From positions 619,133 to 683,132 of the forward strand of contig NZ_KZ454936.1 in assembly GCF_002797315.1 (NCBI RefSeq): 64,000 bases of DNA, read 5' to 3'. Shown in pieces: positions 18,939-27,243 of the stretch. The stretch comes from Bacillus sp. FJAT-44742. Lineage in GTDB: Bacteria; Bacillota; Bacilli; Bacillales; Marinococcaceae. Each line of letters starts with the position of its first letter. Position 1 is the first letter of the stretch. The notes under the pieces are model-generated. The model searched no databases. It saw nothing but the letters and a program-made list of their open reading frames with translations, and had not been told where the DNA came from. The translations under genes were made by a program, and so were the position numbers.

Positions 18939-20219
18939 ATGATGGAAGCTATTGCAGAACGCAAAGCAGGAAAACGGGTTATTACAAAAAAGCCTGAACT
19001 TTTGCTTCCGGCCGGAAATCTCGAAAAATTAAAGATAGCGGTTCATTACGGAGCAGATGCTGTATATATTGGCGGACAGGAATTTGGTCTGCGCTCAAAC
19101 GCGGATAACTTTTCTAAAGAAGAGATGCGTGAGGGTGTACAATTTGCTAAAAAGTACGGGGCTAAGGTTTATGTGACTACAAATATTTACGCTCACAATG
19201 AAAATATGGACGGGCTCGAGGAATATTTGAAGGACCTGGAAGAGGTTGAGGTTACGGGCATCATTGTAGCTGACCCTTTAATAATTGAGACATGCCGCCG
19301 GTCGGCTCCAAAACTTGAGGTCCATTTGTCAACCCAGCAGTCATTAGCTAACTGGCTTGCTGTGAAGTTTTGGAAAGAGCAAGGGCTTGAACGAGTGGTT
19401 CTGGCAAGAGAAGTAGGCATGGAAGAAATGCTTGAAATAAAGAAACATGTAGATATTGAAGTGGAAGCATTCGTTCATGGAGCCATGTGTATTTCTTATT
19501 CAGGACGGTGTGTATTGAGCAATCATATGACGGCTCGTGATTCCAACCGTGGAGGCTGCTGTCAGTCCTGTCGTTGGAATTACGATTTGTATGAAGAAGG
19601 AGCAGATGGGGAAGGACGAATTGAGAATCCTTTGTTTGCAGAAGATGACGCAAACTTTACAATGAGCCCGAAAGATTTAAATCTCATCCAATCCATCCCG
19701 AAAGTGATTGAAGCCGGAATTGACAGTTTGAAAGTGGAAGGAAGAATGAAATCTATACATTATGTGGCTACTGTGGCTTCCGTGTATCGAAAAGTAATCG
19801 ATGCATACTGTGCTGATCCCGATAATTTTAGGATTAACAAAGAGTGGCTGAGGGAGCTTGATAAGTGTGCAAATAGAGATACAGCTCCTGCTTTCTTTGA
19901 AAATACCCCATCCTACAAAGAACAATTGTGGGGTGGGAATTCTAAGAAAACTACCTTTGATTTTGCCGGTTTAGTTCTTTCATATAATGAAGAGGATCAA
20001 ATGGTGACTCTTCAGCAGCGAAACTACTTTAAACCGGGAGATATTGTTGAATTCTTCGGACCGGATATTGAGCCCTTTTCCCAAGTGGTTACAGAACTTT
20101 ATGATGAAGAGGGAGAAAGCATTGATGCAGCCCGCCATCCTCTTCAAACAGTCTCTTTTAAAGTGGATAAGCCTGTGAATCCCTACAATATGATGAGGAA
20201 GGACAAAAGTCAGGCATAG
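18939..20219 (+). CDS. trhP2: tRNA hydroxylation protein TrhP2 (YrrO, peptidase U32 family)
   Basis: 426 residues. The U32 signature with its cysteine cluster is clear: EAFVHGAMCISYSGRC, then NRGGCCQSCRW, likely holding an iron-sulfur cluster. A C-terminal beta-barrel follows (KPGDIVEFFGPD). It acts with TrhP1 in U34 hydroxylation using prephenate. AGGAGG lies before the ATG at 18939, 10 bases after trhP1. In B. subtilis the next gene is udk; here it is absent and greA follows. Confidence 0.93.
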   Translation: MMEAIAERKAGKRVITKKPELLLPAGNLEKLKIAVHYGADAVYIGGQEFGLRSNADNFSKEEMREGVQFAKKYGAKVYVTTNIYAHNENMDGLEEYLKDLEEVEVTGIIVADPLIIETCRRSAPKLEVHLSTQQSLANWLAVKFWKEQGLERVVLAREVGMEEMLEIKKHVDIEVEAFVHGAMCISYSGRCVLSNHMTARDSNRGGCCQSCRWNYDLYEEGADGEGRIENPLFAEDDANFTMSPKDLNLIQSIPKVIEAGIDSLKVEGRMKSIHYVATVASVYRKVIDAYCADPDNFRINKEWLRELDKCANRDTAPAFFENTPSYKEQLWGGNSKKTTFDFAGLVLSYNEEDQMVTLQQRNYFKPGDIVEFFGPDIEPFSQVVTELYDEEGESIDAARHPLQTVSFKVDKPVNPYNMMRKDKSQA

Positions 20220-20267
20220 TCCAAAAAAGAAAAAAATGGTTAATCAGAGAATTAATTAAAAAAATAA

Positions 20268-20296
20268 TTGTAATTATGCTTGTTTCTGCGTATGAT
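20268..20296 (+). promoter_or_regulatory. Probable sigma-A promoter of greA
   Basis: TTGTAA (20268-20273), 17 bases, TATGAT (20291-20296). The start would be near 20303, giving a leader of about 195 bases. Confidence 0.65.
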
Positions 20297-20330
20297 ATAT
20301 GGCAGAAATAATATTTTAAAGGGTTTTCAG

Positions 20331-20360
20331 AGAAGCGAGGGTAACCTTGCTTTTCTTCTT
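20331..20360 (+). terminator. Terminator-like hairpin in the greA leader (candidate attenuator)
   Basis: A 10-pair stem (AGAAGCGAGG pairing with CCTTGCTTTT, with two G-T pairs) is capped by a GTAA loop of the GNRA type. A pyrimidine tract TTCTTCTT follows. It lies about 30 bases after the predicted start and 145 bases before greA. It could terminate most transcripts early, or simply end readthrough from trhP2. Confidence 0.55.
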
Positions 20361-20497
20361 ATCTTATTGTATAGGCGGAGATTTCAAGTGGATTGTGTTT
20401 TCCTTGTGGAAGGGCAGGCGCTGACGATTACTCCCAAATATGTTATTTCTCATAACTACCTAGATAAGATGTAAAGCACTTAAGAGGAGTGAAAGAT

Positions 20498-20974
20498 ATG
20501 GTTGAAGATCAAAAGCATTATATGACGGAAGAGGGAAGAAAAAAGCTGGAAGAGGAATTAGAGTTTCTTAAAACAGAGCGCCGCCAAGAAGTGGTTGAAC
20601 GGATTAAAGTAGCGAGAAGCTTTGGTGACCTTTCCGAGAATTCTGAGTATGATTCAGCAAAAGATGAGCAAGCCTTCGTAGAAGGAAGAATTGCCCAAAT
20701 TGAAAAGATGCTGAAAAATGCTGAAATAATTGAAGAAGATGCTTCCAACAATTCAGAAGTAGCGCTTGGGAAATCAGTAAAATTCAAAGAACTCCCTGAC
20801 GGAGATGAGGAGGTATATACCATTGTCGGAAGTGCCGAGTCTGATCCTTTAGAAGGTAAGATTTCCAATTCCTCTCCAATGGCACAAAGCCTGTTAGGAC
20901 GCAAAGTCGGTGACAAAGTCATGGTTAACACACCTGGCGGTGAACTAAAGGTTGAAATTATTGAAGTAAGTTAA
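20498..20974 (+). CDS. greA: Transcription elongation factor GreA
   Basis: 158 residues, the usual length. An N-terminal coiled coil (about 10-75) carries the acidic tip residues ([17 protein letters not shown]) that reach into the RNA polymerase secondary channel to stimulate cleavage of backtracked RNA. The C-terminal FKBP-like domain ends [36 protein letters not shown] at 20483-20489 lies before ATG 20498; a GTG at 20489 is inside that site. Confidence 0.97.
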   Translation: MVEDQKHYMTEEGRKKLEEELEFLKTERRQEVVERIKVARSFGDLSENSEYDSAKDEQAFVEGRIAQIEKMLKNAEIIEEDASNNSEVALGKSVKFKELPDGDEEVYTIVGSAESDPLEGKISNSSPMAQSLLGRKVGDKVMVNTPGGELKVEIIEVS

Positions 20975-20980
20975 TGAAAG

Positions 20981-21030
20981 AAAGAGAGTGGATCAAAAAG
21001 TCTGACTTTTGAGCCACTCTCTTTTTCTTT
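20981..21030 (+). terminator. Rho-independent terminator after greA
   Basis: AAAGAGAGTGG pairs with CCACTCTCTTT; inside, TCAAAAAG and CTTTTGA extend the stem. A T-rich tail follows. Confidence 0.9.
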
Positions 21031-21178
21031 ATCAAAATGTGTCAAAGAATGAAAAAAAGGTCGAAAATCACTCGATTCTTCTAACAAAATCTTTTATGAT
21101 ATATACAGGGTATTAAGAGTCAGGCAAATTCACGGCTTATCAAGATATCAAATAGAAATAGTGCAGGTGATAAGTGAA

Positions 21179-21961
21179 ATGAATAATAATAATAATAATA
21201 ATAATAGAGGATTTGGTGAGGACACACGTTTTGAATTGCGGAAAAGAAGGAAAATGAACCGAATTCTTAACACGGCTATCGGAATTGTGGCAGCTCTAGT
21301 CCTTTTCTTTGGGGGAACTCTATTTTTCGGGGGAAATGAACAGGTAGCTGAGCAGGATTCTCCAGATCCTGCAGATGACGTTACAACCGAAGAGGAAGCA
21401 GATGATGAGAACCTGAACGAGGATACAATGCAAGAGAATGAAAGTGAAGAGCATGCTGTGCCAGAAGAAGCGGACACAGTAGCATATGAAGAAGAGGAAA
21501 ATGATGAGGCTGTAGAAGAAAACGAGGAAGCGAGAGAGGAAGAGGAAGAAGAAACGGATTCTGACGGAGATGACGCAGCTGATGAAAGAGAAGAAGAGGA
21601 AGCACGTGAAGATTCTGAGGAAGAAGGCAGTGAAAGCGATGAGCCTGGAATCCCAGAAAATGAAGGTGACTGGGAACCCATCGGAACAGAGCAGTCTGGA
21701 TCATTTACCCATAATTTCAGCAGCGGAAGTCAAAATTGGAATGAAATGGAAATGGCTATGGAATATGCAACAGGCATAAGCCGTGACGACATGACAATTT
21801 GGCGACTAGAAAACGGCGGAAATGCTACTACGGCTGTGGGTACTGTCGGAATCTATGAGGAAAGGCATCAGCCTTACCGTGTAACGATCGAATTCATTGA
21901 AGGGGAAGGGTGGAAGCCGGTAAACGTAGAAGTACTGGACGGCAACCCTTACACCAATTAA
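21179..21961 (+). CDS. yrrS: YrrS family protein (DUF1510)
   Basis: 260 residues. It begins MNNNNNNNNR, eight Asn codons all AAT, then a basic stretch and one membrane helix (ILNTAIGIVAALVLFFGGTLFFGG). A very acidic extracellular linker of about 110 residues, mostly Glu and Asp, leads to a folded C-terminal DUF1510 domain (GTEQSGSFTHNFSSGSQNWNEMEMAM...YRVTIEFIEGEGWKPVNVEVLDGNPYTN). It follows greA as in B. subtilis. ATG 21179 is preceded by AGGTGA. Function unknown; an envelope location is clear. Confidence 0.88.
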   Translation: MNNNNNNNNRGFGEDTRFELRKRRKMNRILNTAIGIVAALVLFFGGTLFFGGNEQVAEQDSPDPADDVTTEEEADDENLNEDTMQENESEEHAVPEEADTVAYEEEENDEAVEENEEAREEEEEETDSDGDDAADEREEEEAREDSEEEGSESDEPGIPENEGDWEPIGTEQSGSFTHNFSSGSQNWNEMEMAMEYATGISRDDMTIWRLENGGNATTAVGTVGIYEERHQPYRVTIEFIEGEGWKPVNVEVLDGNPYTN

Positions 21962-21986
21962 TTAAATAAACCCTGTAAAGGGGACA

Positions 21987-22024
21987 AACAGGCTGTTGAG
22001 CACAATCTCTCAACAGCCTGTTTT
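21987..22024 (+). terminator. Rho-independent terminator after yrrS
   Basis: A 14-bp perfect stem, AACAGGCTGTTGAG with its complement, 8-base loop, ending in a T-run. Confidence 0.92.
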
Positions 22025-22372
22025 CAATATTTGGCTCTGTTTATAAATAATCGGACATAGCAGGAGGCAAAGATCCAGCATAGTGGTTGTCTCAAGGAAG
22101 CTGAGGCCATGTCGCAGGCATAGAAGACACCCCGTGAATGGGAAGGAAGCGAGGCATGAATGGATGTCGCACTTGTACTTTTCTGTGTTAGGGAGTGTTT
22201 TACAGAAAGCACCAACAGATGTAACAAAGCCTATTATTTAGATGTCTGCTTGCAGGCCTTTTTTCACCACAAAGGATCGTCTTACTTGAGCCCTGAGGTA
22301 AAGCTTAGGGAACAGAATAAGAAGCCTGCTTATGAAAAAATGAGAGAAAGCTTCCTCTTTTCAATTACCTTT
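22025..22372. other. Gene-free stretch between yrrS and yrzA with a degenerate repeat
   Basis: No credible gene. Parts (about 22085-22240) resemble other intergenic stretches of the window: a TCTATGCCTGCG word on the minus strand is shared with 6520-6540, and an AGGGAGTGT...AACA...AAAG-CC series is shared with about 62100-62150. This looks like decayed copies of a dispersed repeat. Confidence 0.35.
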
Positions 22373-22588
22373 TTATTTGCTGGTTTTAGCCTTAAAATGA
22401 ACGACTGCTGTATAATATGGCTGAGATGTTTTCGGATGAATAGAGACATGGTGTCCAACATGATGAACCTCCAGCATGATGGCGTCATTGGTTTCAATTT
22501 GTGAAGAAATTTTTTCCTCCAGTTTTTTTAAGCTTTCTGCTTCGAAAAATTCTACCTTATCGTGTATAGGTTGTAGGTTCAGGTTCAA
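22373..22588 (-). CDS. yrzA: DUF2536 family protein (YrzA)
   Basis: 71 residues: LQPIHDKVEFFEAESLKKLEEKISSQIETNDAIMLEVHHVGHHVS...YYTAVVHFKAK, matching the YrzA/DUF2536 pattern. The start is TTG 22588, 8 bases after GGAGG. It is divergent from mtnN and separated by about 105 bases holding both promoters. Function unknown. Confidence 0.82.
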   Translation of the reverse strand: MNLNLQPIHDKVEFFEAESLKKLEEKISSQIETNDAIMLEVHHVGHHVSIHPKTSQPYYTAVVHFKAKTSK

Positions 22589-22606
22589 CAGTTACTCCTC
22601 CTTTAC

Positions 22607-22636
22607 TTGCTCTTTTCGCTGCTGCTTTTGTATTAT
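22607..22636 (+). promoter_or_regulatory. Probable sigma-A promoter of mtnN
   Basis: TTGCTC (22607-22612), 18 bases, TATTAT (22631-22636), about 58 bases before the mtnN ATG. Confidence 0.5.
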
Positions 22637-22694
22637 AAAATAGTATTCATGACTTGTGAAGAAAATATAATAATTTCGATTGTGAGGTTACATA

Positions 22695-23387
22695 ATGAGA
22701 ATTGCTGTTATAGGTGCTATGGAAGAAGAGGTAGAACTATTACGTAGTAAGATGGATGACGTAGAAGAGACATCGGTGGGAGGAGCGCTTTTCTATCATG
22801 GAACACTCGAGGGCCAGGATGTGGTACTTCTAAAGTCTGGTATCGGAAAAGTAAATGCTGCTATAGGGACCACTCTCCTCCTGCAGCTTTATAAACCGGA
22901 GGCTGTCATTAATACAGGATCAGCCGGAGGGCTCGATCCCGCTCTGCAGACTGGAGACCTTGTTATTTCAAGTGAAGTTCGCTATAACGATGTTGATGCG
23001 ACTGTTTTTGGCTATGAGTTTGGCCAGGTTCCTAGAATGCCTGCCGAGTTTTCTCCAGACACCCGCCTGGTTCAAGCGGCTCAACGATGTGCCCAGGGAA
23101 TCGGCATTCCATCGGTTACTGGTTTAATTGTCTCAGGTGATTCATTTATGAGCGAAGAAGAAAGAGTAGCCTTGTTAAAAGAAACATTCAAGGAACCCCA
23201 ATGCGCTGAAATGGAGGCAGGAGCAATAGCCCATGTATGCCACCAATTTGAGGTTCCATTTGTGATTATCCGCTCTTTAAGTGATGTCGCAGGCAAGGAT
23301 GCAAAGATGTCATATGATCAATTTCTTGAAAAAGCATCCGTGCATTCAGCTAATTTAGTAATGAAAATCGTAAAAGAAATACAATAA
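22695..23387 (+). CDS. mtnN: 5'-methylthioadenosine/S-adenosylhomocysteine nucleosidase
   Basis: 230 residues. Seen: MRIAVIGAMEEEVELLRSKM with the general acid Glu, LLKSGIGKVNAAIGTTLLL, NTGSAGG, and CAEMEAGAIAHVC and RSLSDVAGK with the ribose contacts and catalytic Asp. It hydrolyses methylthioadenosine and S-adenosylhomocysteine to adenine plus methylthioribose or ribosylhomocysteine in methionine salvage. In B. subtilis mtnN lies with yrrT and mccAB, which are missing here, and yrhC, which follows. Confidence 0.96.
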   Translation: MRIAVIGAMEEEVELLRSKMDDVEETSVGGALFYHGTLEGQDVVLLKSGIGKVNAAIGTTLLLQLYKPEAVINTGSAGGLDPALQTGDLVISSEVRYNDVDATVFGYEFGQVPRMPAEFSPDTRLVQAAQRCAQGIGIPSVTGLIVSGDSFMSEEERVALLKETFKEPQCAEMEAGAIAHVCHQFEVPFVIIRSLSDVAGKDAKMSYDQFLEKASVHSANLVMKIVKEIQ

Positions 23388-23511
23388 AAAGGTTTAGTAC
23401 AAAAATCTTAAGGGAATTATTTCCGAATCTGGAAATAATTATTCACTCACTGACTACTTTTCCATGTTAAAATATGTAGGAATGCATATTAAAGAAAAGG
23501 GTGCATGGATA

Positions 23512-23778
23512 ATGGACAACAGAAAGATAGACAGAAAATCAGCCGAACACTCTCAAGAGCAGATAGAGGCAAAAGCCGGGGATTACAAGAGGTTTAGTTT
23601 CATATTGCTTTCTCTTGCTGCTTTTATTACAATAGGTTTTTTTCTTCCAGATACTAATACGGGATTCACTGAGTATCCGCAAATTACGATTTTAACAGTA
23701 TTTATGTTATGTGGTGCTGCAATAGTTCTTCATAGAATAAGCATGAAATGCTGGGAAGAAAAAGATTCGGAATTATAA
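23512..23778 (+). CDS. yrhC: YrhC-like small membrane protein
   Basis: 88 residues with two membrane helices (FSFILLSLAAFITIGFFLP and ITILTVFMLCGAAIVLHRI) and charged ends. Position two genes after yrrS and the two-helix plan match the YrhC family. ATG 23512 has AAGGGTG about 8 bases upstream; longer frames from 23464 or 23482 lack a good site. Function unknown. Confidence 0.75.
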   Translation: MDNRKIDRKSAEHSQEQIEAKAGDYKRFSFILLSLAAFITIGFFLPDTNTGFTEYPQITILTVFMLCGAAIVLHRISMKCWEEKDSEL

Positions 23779-23822
23779 ACAAACAAGCAAGGTCCCTGAA
23801 TAAGGATCTTGCTTGTTTGTTG
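23777..23822. terminator. Terminator after yrhC, probably bidirectional
   Basis: AAACAAACAAGCAAGGTCC pairs with a downstream complement (AGGATCTTGCTTGTTTGTT) across a 7-base loop. It lies between yrhC and the convergent NUDIX gene. Confidence 0.8.
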
Positions 23823-23917
23823 TTAAGAAGCAGGAAGGTGCCTACGGTTATTGCGGTTAATAGTCTACAACTCCTTAAAAGGAACAGAGGTAAAGGTGAT
23901 TGAAAAGTATCAATCCA

Positions 23918-24538
23918 CTAAAATGCCTCCTCAAGAAAATGCATCAGAATTCTTGCTGTCAGTCCCCAGATGACGTAGCTTTCATATATATAAAAATACT
24001 CTGGGATACTGCCGACACGCCATGAATAATTTTCACCGCCTGGTATTAAGTGATAAGGAAAACTATCATCAGGCTTAACTTGGAGAAATACTTCATGTTT
24101 TTCTGGTTCGTTTTCTTGAAAAAAATGAAGGGGGACAGTAAACAGTTCTGCTACTTCTGCTTCATTGGCTGAAAGATTAGCACTTTCTCCAATCAAGCCA
24201 ACATATGGATAGATGATTCGGTTAAACGGCGGTACAAAACGATCGAGCGGGGCGATGATCTCTACATCCTTTTCCTCTAGCCCGACTTCCTCACAAAGCT
24301 CTCTAACCGCAGCGTGTTGTTCTGATGGGTCTTCGGGGTCCACTCTTCCTCCGGGAAAACATATCTCTCCTGGCTGGCTATTTAAATAGGGAGATCTTAC
24401 TTCGAAAAGAATGTGGAGTTCTCCATCTTTTTGAATAAGTGGAATAACTACACTGAATTTTGAGGATGTCTTTTCCCCAATGACACCTTGCTTTCTTCCT
24501 AAAAGATTCTTTTTTATAGTTTCCATGTTTTTATTCAA
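23918..24538 (-). CDS. NUDIX hydrolase, probable CoA pyrophosphatase (NudL/UPF0035 type)
   Basis: 206 residues. The Nudix box reads GGRVDPEDPSEQHAAVRELCEEVGL and is preceded by SQPGEICFP, the UPF0035 signature typical of CoA-diphosphatases, which split CoA to phosphopantetheine and 3',5'-ADP. After the box come PPFNRIIYPYVG and a C-terminal YFYIYESYVIWGLTARIL segment also typical of this group. It stands alone, convergent with yrhC. Substrate is inferred from the family. Confidence 0.88.
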   Translation of the reverse strand: MNKNMETIKKNLLGRKQGVIGEKTSSKFSVVIPLIQKDGELHILFEVRSPYLNSQPGEICFPGGRVDPEDPSEQHAAVRELCEEVGLEEKDVEIIAPLDRFVPPFNRIIYPYVGLIGESANLSANEAEVAELFTVPLHFFQENEPEKHEVFLQVKPDDSFPYHLIPGGENYSWRVGSIPEYFYIYESYVIWGLTARILMHFLEEAF

Positions 24539-24683
24539 ATGAGGCTCCTCCCCCTTATCATATTCTTTCTATTAAAAATTTATCTTCTAATACAAGCTGA
24601 TATTATTTACCAGGATGTTTGAAAAACGCCATAAGTGGTATGAGTGTACAAAGTGATCCTATTAAAATAGTGAGGTGATTTCA

Positions 24684-24890
24684 GTGGCAGAACAAAATAA
24701 AAAAGCTGCTTCTGAGAGTGATGCTAAGGTTTTCCGAGAAGATAAGGACAAGCAGATGGAACGTGACCAGTCAACAATGCCTGTAGATGAACTTCCTCTT
24801 GAAGAACAAAAGATTGAAGAGGAAGACCATCGCAAAAAGGATAAAACAAAAGACACATCTGCAACGGAAAAAAAATATAGACCGTATTAA
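24684..24890 (+). CDS. Small hydrophilic protein of unknown function
   Basis: 68 residues, almost half charged, with no hydrophobic segment and no cysteine: likely disordered (EDKDKQMERDQS, EEQKIEEEDHRKKDKTKDT). GTG 24684 follows GAGGTGAT by a normal distance; a further GTG at 24675 is inside that site. It is flanked by a strong terminator. I do not recognise the family. Confidence 0.65.
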   Translation: MAEQNKKAASESDAKVFREDKDKQMERDQSTMPVDELPLEEQKIEEEDHRKKDKTKDTSATEKKYRPY

Positions 24891-24897
24891 GGATAGA

Positions 24898-24937
24898 ATG
24901 AGAAAAAGAGGGGAGCCCCCCTCTTTTTCTCATTTTT
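24898..24937. terminator. Bidirectional terminator
   Basis: A stem of about 16 bp (ATGAGAAAAAGAGGGG and its complement) with a 3-base loop; T residues follow on the plus strand and the arms themselves are A/T-rich. It serves the small gene and the convergent S9 peptidase. Confidence 0.9.
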
Positions 24938-26924
24938 AGATATATTGTTTAAACCACTTGCAAATGTGATTTAAGCGCTCCAGCCGCAATGTTGGAGGAC
25001 CGCTGCGGCTTAATTCATGATTTGCTTCTGGAAAGCGGACAAATTTCACTTCTTTTTCCAAATGCTTCAAAGCGATAAATAACTGTTCACCTTGTTCAAT
25101 TGGACAACGGTAATCCTGCTCTCCATGCAAGATTAAAAGAGGTGTGTTGACGTTTTTTACATAACGGAGAGGAGAATGGTGCCACAGCTTTTCAGGATCA
25201 TCAAACAAATGATACCCAATTTCCCATTCGGTGAAGAAATAACCAATGTCACTTACTCCATAGAAGCTCAGCCAATTTGAAATAGAGCGCTGGGCAACCG
25301 CCGCTTTAAAACGATCAGTGTGGCTGACGATCCAATTCGTCATAAACCCTCCATAACTCCCGCCAGTGACACCTAGTCGTTCTTGATCAATACAGTCGAA
25401 ATCTTCTAGTACGTGATCCACGGCGTTCATTAGATCAGTATAATCTCTGCCTCCATAGTCTCCCCGGCAGGCATTTACAAACGTCTGACCATATCCGTGA
25501 CTTCCTCGTGGGTTTGTATAAAGTACCACATATCCCTGAGCAGCCAACAACTGGAGCTCATGAAAAAACGTATTTCCGTACATGGCATGAGGACCGCCAT
25601 GTATTTCTAACACAAGAGGGTACTTTTTGCCTTCCTCAAAATCAGCAGGCTTCATGATCCAGCCATGGATTTCCCAGCCGTCCTCAGCTTTTGTGGTAAC
25701 GGGTTCGGGTATGGAAAGATGAACCTCTCTTAAAAATTTCTCGTTGACGTCAGTAAGGCGTATTTTTCCTCTTTCGTTTCTCCGGATCTTAAAGAAGTCT
25801 CCTGGGTTGGAAGGGTCACTGATGCCAGCGATAAACCTGTCTGTGTTTCTGTGATAAGTAAATCCAAAAACATGATTTTCTTCCTCGTGAATAGTTGTTA
25901 TTTCGCCTTCCATGTCCATTTGATACAATCCTGTATTGCCGTGGTCACTGGCAGTAAAGTAAATATATTCTTGTTCAAGAGACCAAACCGGCCCCGGATT
26001 GGGGCTGGTGGAACGAATGTCGCCAATCATCGCATCGCCAATTTGAACGTCCCATTTCAACGTCATGCAAGTTTTTTCTTTTGTATCTACGTCAATGATC
26101 CAGACTTGGTTTAACGTAGCTCCTTTAAATTCATATTGATGACCAAAACAAGCAATTTTTTGGCCATCAGGAGACCAGTTTGGAAGAGAAAATGCACCAG
26201 TTGTATCGGTTAGCTTTGTTACTTCTTTGCTTTCAATGTCTATGGTAAACAGGTCTTGATATAAGGTCCTGTCCTCATCTGTTTCCCTGTTTGCTGTAAA
26301 CACTACATGCTTGCTGTCAGGTGACCAGCTGCCAGGAGTGTGGTCAAACTGTCCTGAGGTCAACTGAATAACTTTCTGGGCCTTCAGATCATACAAAGCA
26401 AGGTGATTTCGCTTTTCGTCATGGAATCCACGCATGTCAGATTTATACTTTAATCTTTCGACAACAAGCGGTTTAGGCTTTTGCTTTTTGCTGCCGTCTT
26501 CTTTTGTTTCTTCTTCAGGAACACCGTCTGGATCCATTAGAGTGGAAAAGAGAATATAACGGCCATTAGGTGACCAGACAGGGGAATGAGCTCCATTTTT
26601 TAAAGTGGTGAGCTGTCTGGCTTCTCCACCGCTTGTTGACATGATCCATAGCTGGGAAGTGCCTCTCCGATTAGACGAGAACACCATTTCTGAGCCATCC
26701 GGAGACCATCTTGGTGACTGATCCTTCACATTGCCGAAAGTCCATTGAACAGGAATGTCATCTCCTAAGGTATGAATGTACAAATGAGAGCGGTATTCCT
26801 CATTTTCATCAATGTGAGTTTGGACATAAGCATACCTTTCACCGTCTGGAGAAATCTGCGGGTCTCCAACTACTGAAATTCTTTTTAAATCGTCAGCTGT
26901 AATAGGTCTTTTATTTAGTCCCAT
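24936..26924 (-). CDS. S9 family prolyl oligopeptidase-type peptidase (YuxL-like)
   Basis: 662 residues. The N-terminal half (about 1-380) is a seven-bladed beta-propeller with repeated SPDG/WSPDG turns (ISPDGERYAYV, WSPDGSEMVFSS, WSPNGRYILFS, WSPDSKHVVFT, WSPDGQKIACF). The C-terminal alpha/beta hydrolase has nucleophile Ser in GGSYGGF near 523, Asp in HGEQDYRCP near 601 and His in NHELSR near 634. It should be a cytoplasmic acylaminoacyl- or oligopeptidase. Single gene behind AAGGGGG; flanked downstream by the shared terminator. Confidence 0.92.
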   Translation of the reverse strand: MGLNKRPITADDLKRISVVGDPQISPDGERYAYVQTHIDENEEYRSHLYIHTLGDDIPVQWTFGNVKDQSPRWSPDGSEMVFSSNRRGTSQLWIMSTSGGEARQLTTLKNGAHSPVWSPNGRYILFSTLMDPDGVPEEETKEDGSKKQKPKPLVVERLKYKSDMRGFHDEKRNHLALYDLKAQKVIQLTSGQFDHTPGSWSPDSKHVVFTANRETDEDRTLYQDLFTIDIESKEVTKLTDTTGAFSLPNWSPDGQKIACFGHQYEFKGATLNQVWIIDVDTKEKTCMTLKWDVQIGDAMIGDIRSTSPNPGPVWSLEQEYIYFTASDHGNTGLYQMDMEGEITTIHEEENHVFGFTYHRNTDRFIAGISDPSNPGDFFKIRRNERGKIRLTDVNEKFLREVHLSIPEPVTTKAEDGWEIHGWIMKPADFEEGKKYPLVLEIHGGPHAMYGNTFFHELQLLAAQGYVVLYTNPRGSHGYGQTFVNACRGDYGGRDYTDLMNAVDHVLEDFDCIDQERLGVTGGSYGGFMTNWIVSHTDRFKAAVAQRSISNWLSFYGVSDIGYFFTEWEIGYHLFDDPEKLWHHSPLRYVKNVNTPLLILHGEQDYRCPIEQGEQLFIALKHLEKEVKFVRFPEANHELSRSGPPTLRLERLNHICKWFKQYI

Positions 26925-27243
26925 ATATTTTCCCCCTTATCTATTGGCTCCGCTGCGAAAAGCAAAAACCTTATGTATTGCCTGTAATATGTTCTTCTGG
27001 GCATGACTGCAAAACGAGGACATAAGTGTACTGTTTAGCAATCTATTATTACATGTTAATTTGGCCTTTGTGCTATCAAGTATAGTAAATGTTTTAAAAA
27101 AACTCAAACAGTAAGAATAGTTTAAATAAGCATCCAAGTAACACGTTTCGAACAAAGGAAGTTTGAGTATATAAAGAAAAAGCTATTTTGTATTTGTACT
27201 ATAGCTTTCCAAACTCAACTGAATCCTATGCAATATACAAATC

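Noticed and set aside
20280-20474. 64-codon frame in the greA leader
   Set aside because: No ribosome binding site, it begins inside the predicted promoter and runs across the hairpin; no family resemblance and not a udk remnant.
21148-21681. Ser-rich open frame antisense to yrrS
   Set aside because: It is the complement of the Glu/Asp-rich linker (GAA/GAG/GAT read as TTC/CTC/ATC and shifted to Ser codons); no ribosome binding site.
22160-22504. 114-codon plus-strand frame over the yrrS-yrzA spacer
   Set aside because: It overlaps yrzA on the opposite strand, whose DUF2536 identity is clear, and its composition looks non-coding.
26937-27155. 72-codon minus-strand frame before the S9 peptidase
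   Set aside because: A/T-rich, Cys/Phe/Leu-biased composition, no ribosome binding site, no recognisable features.
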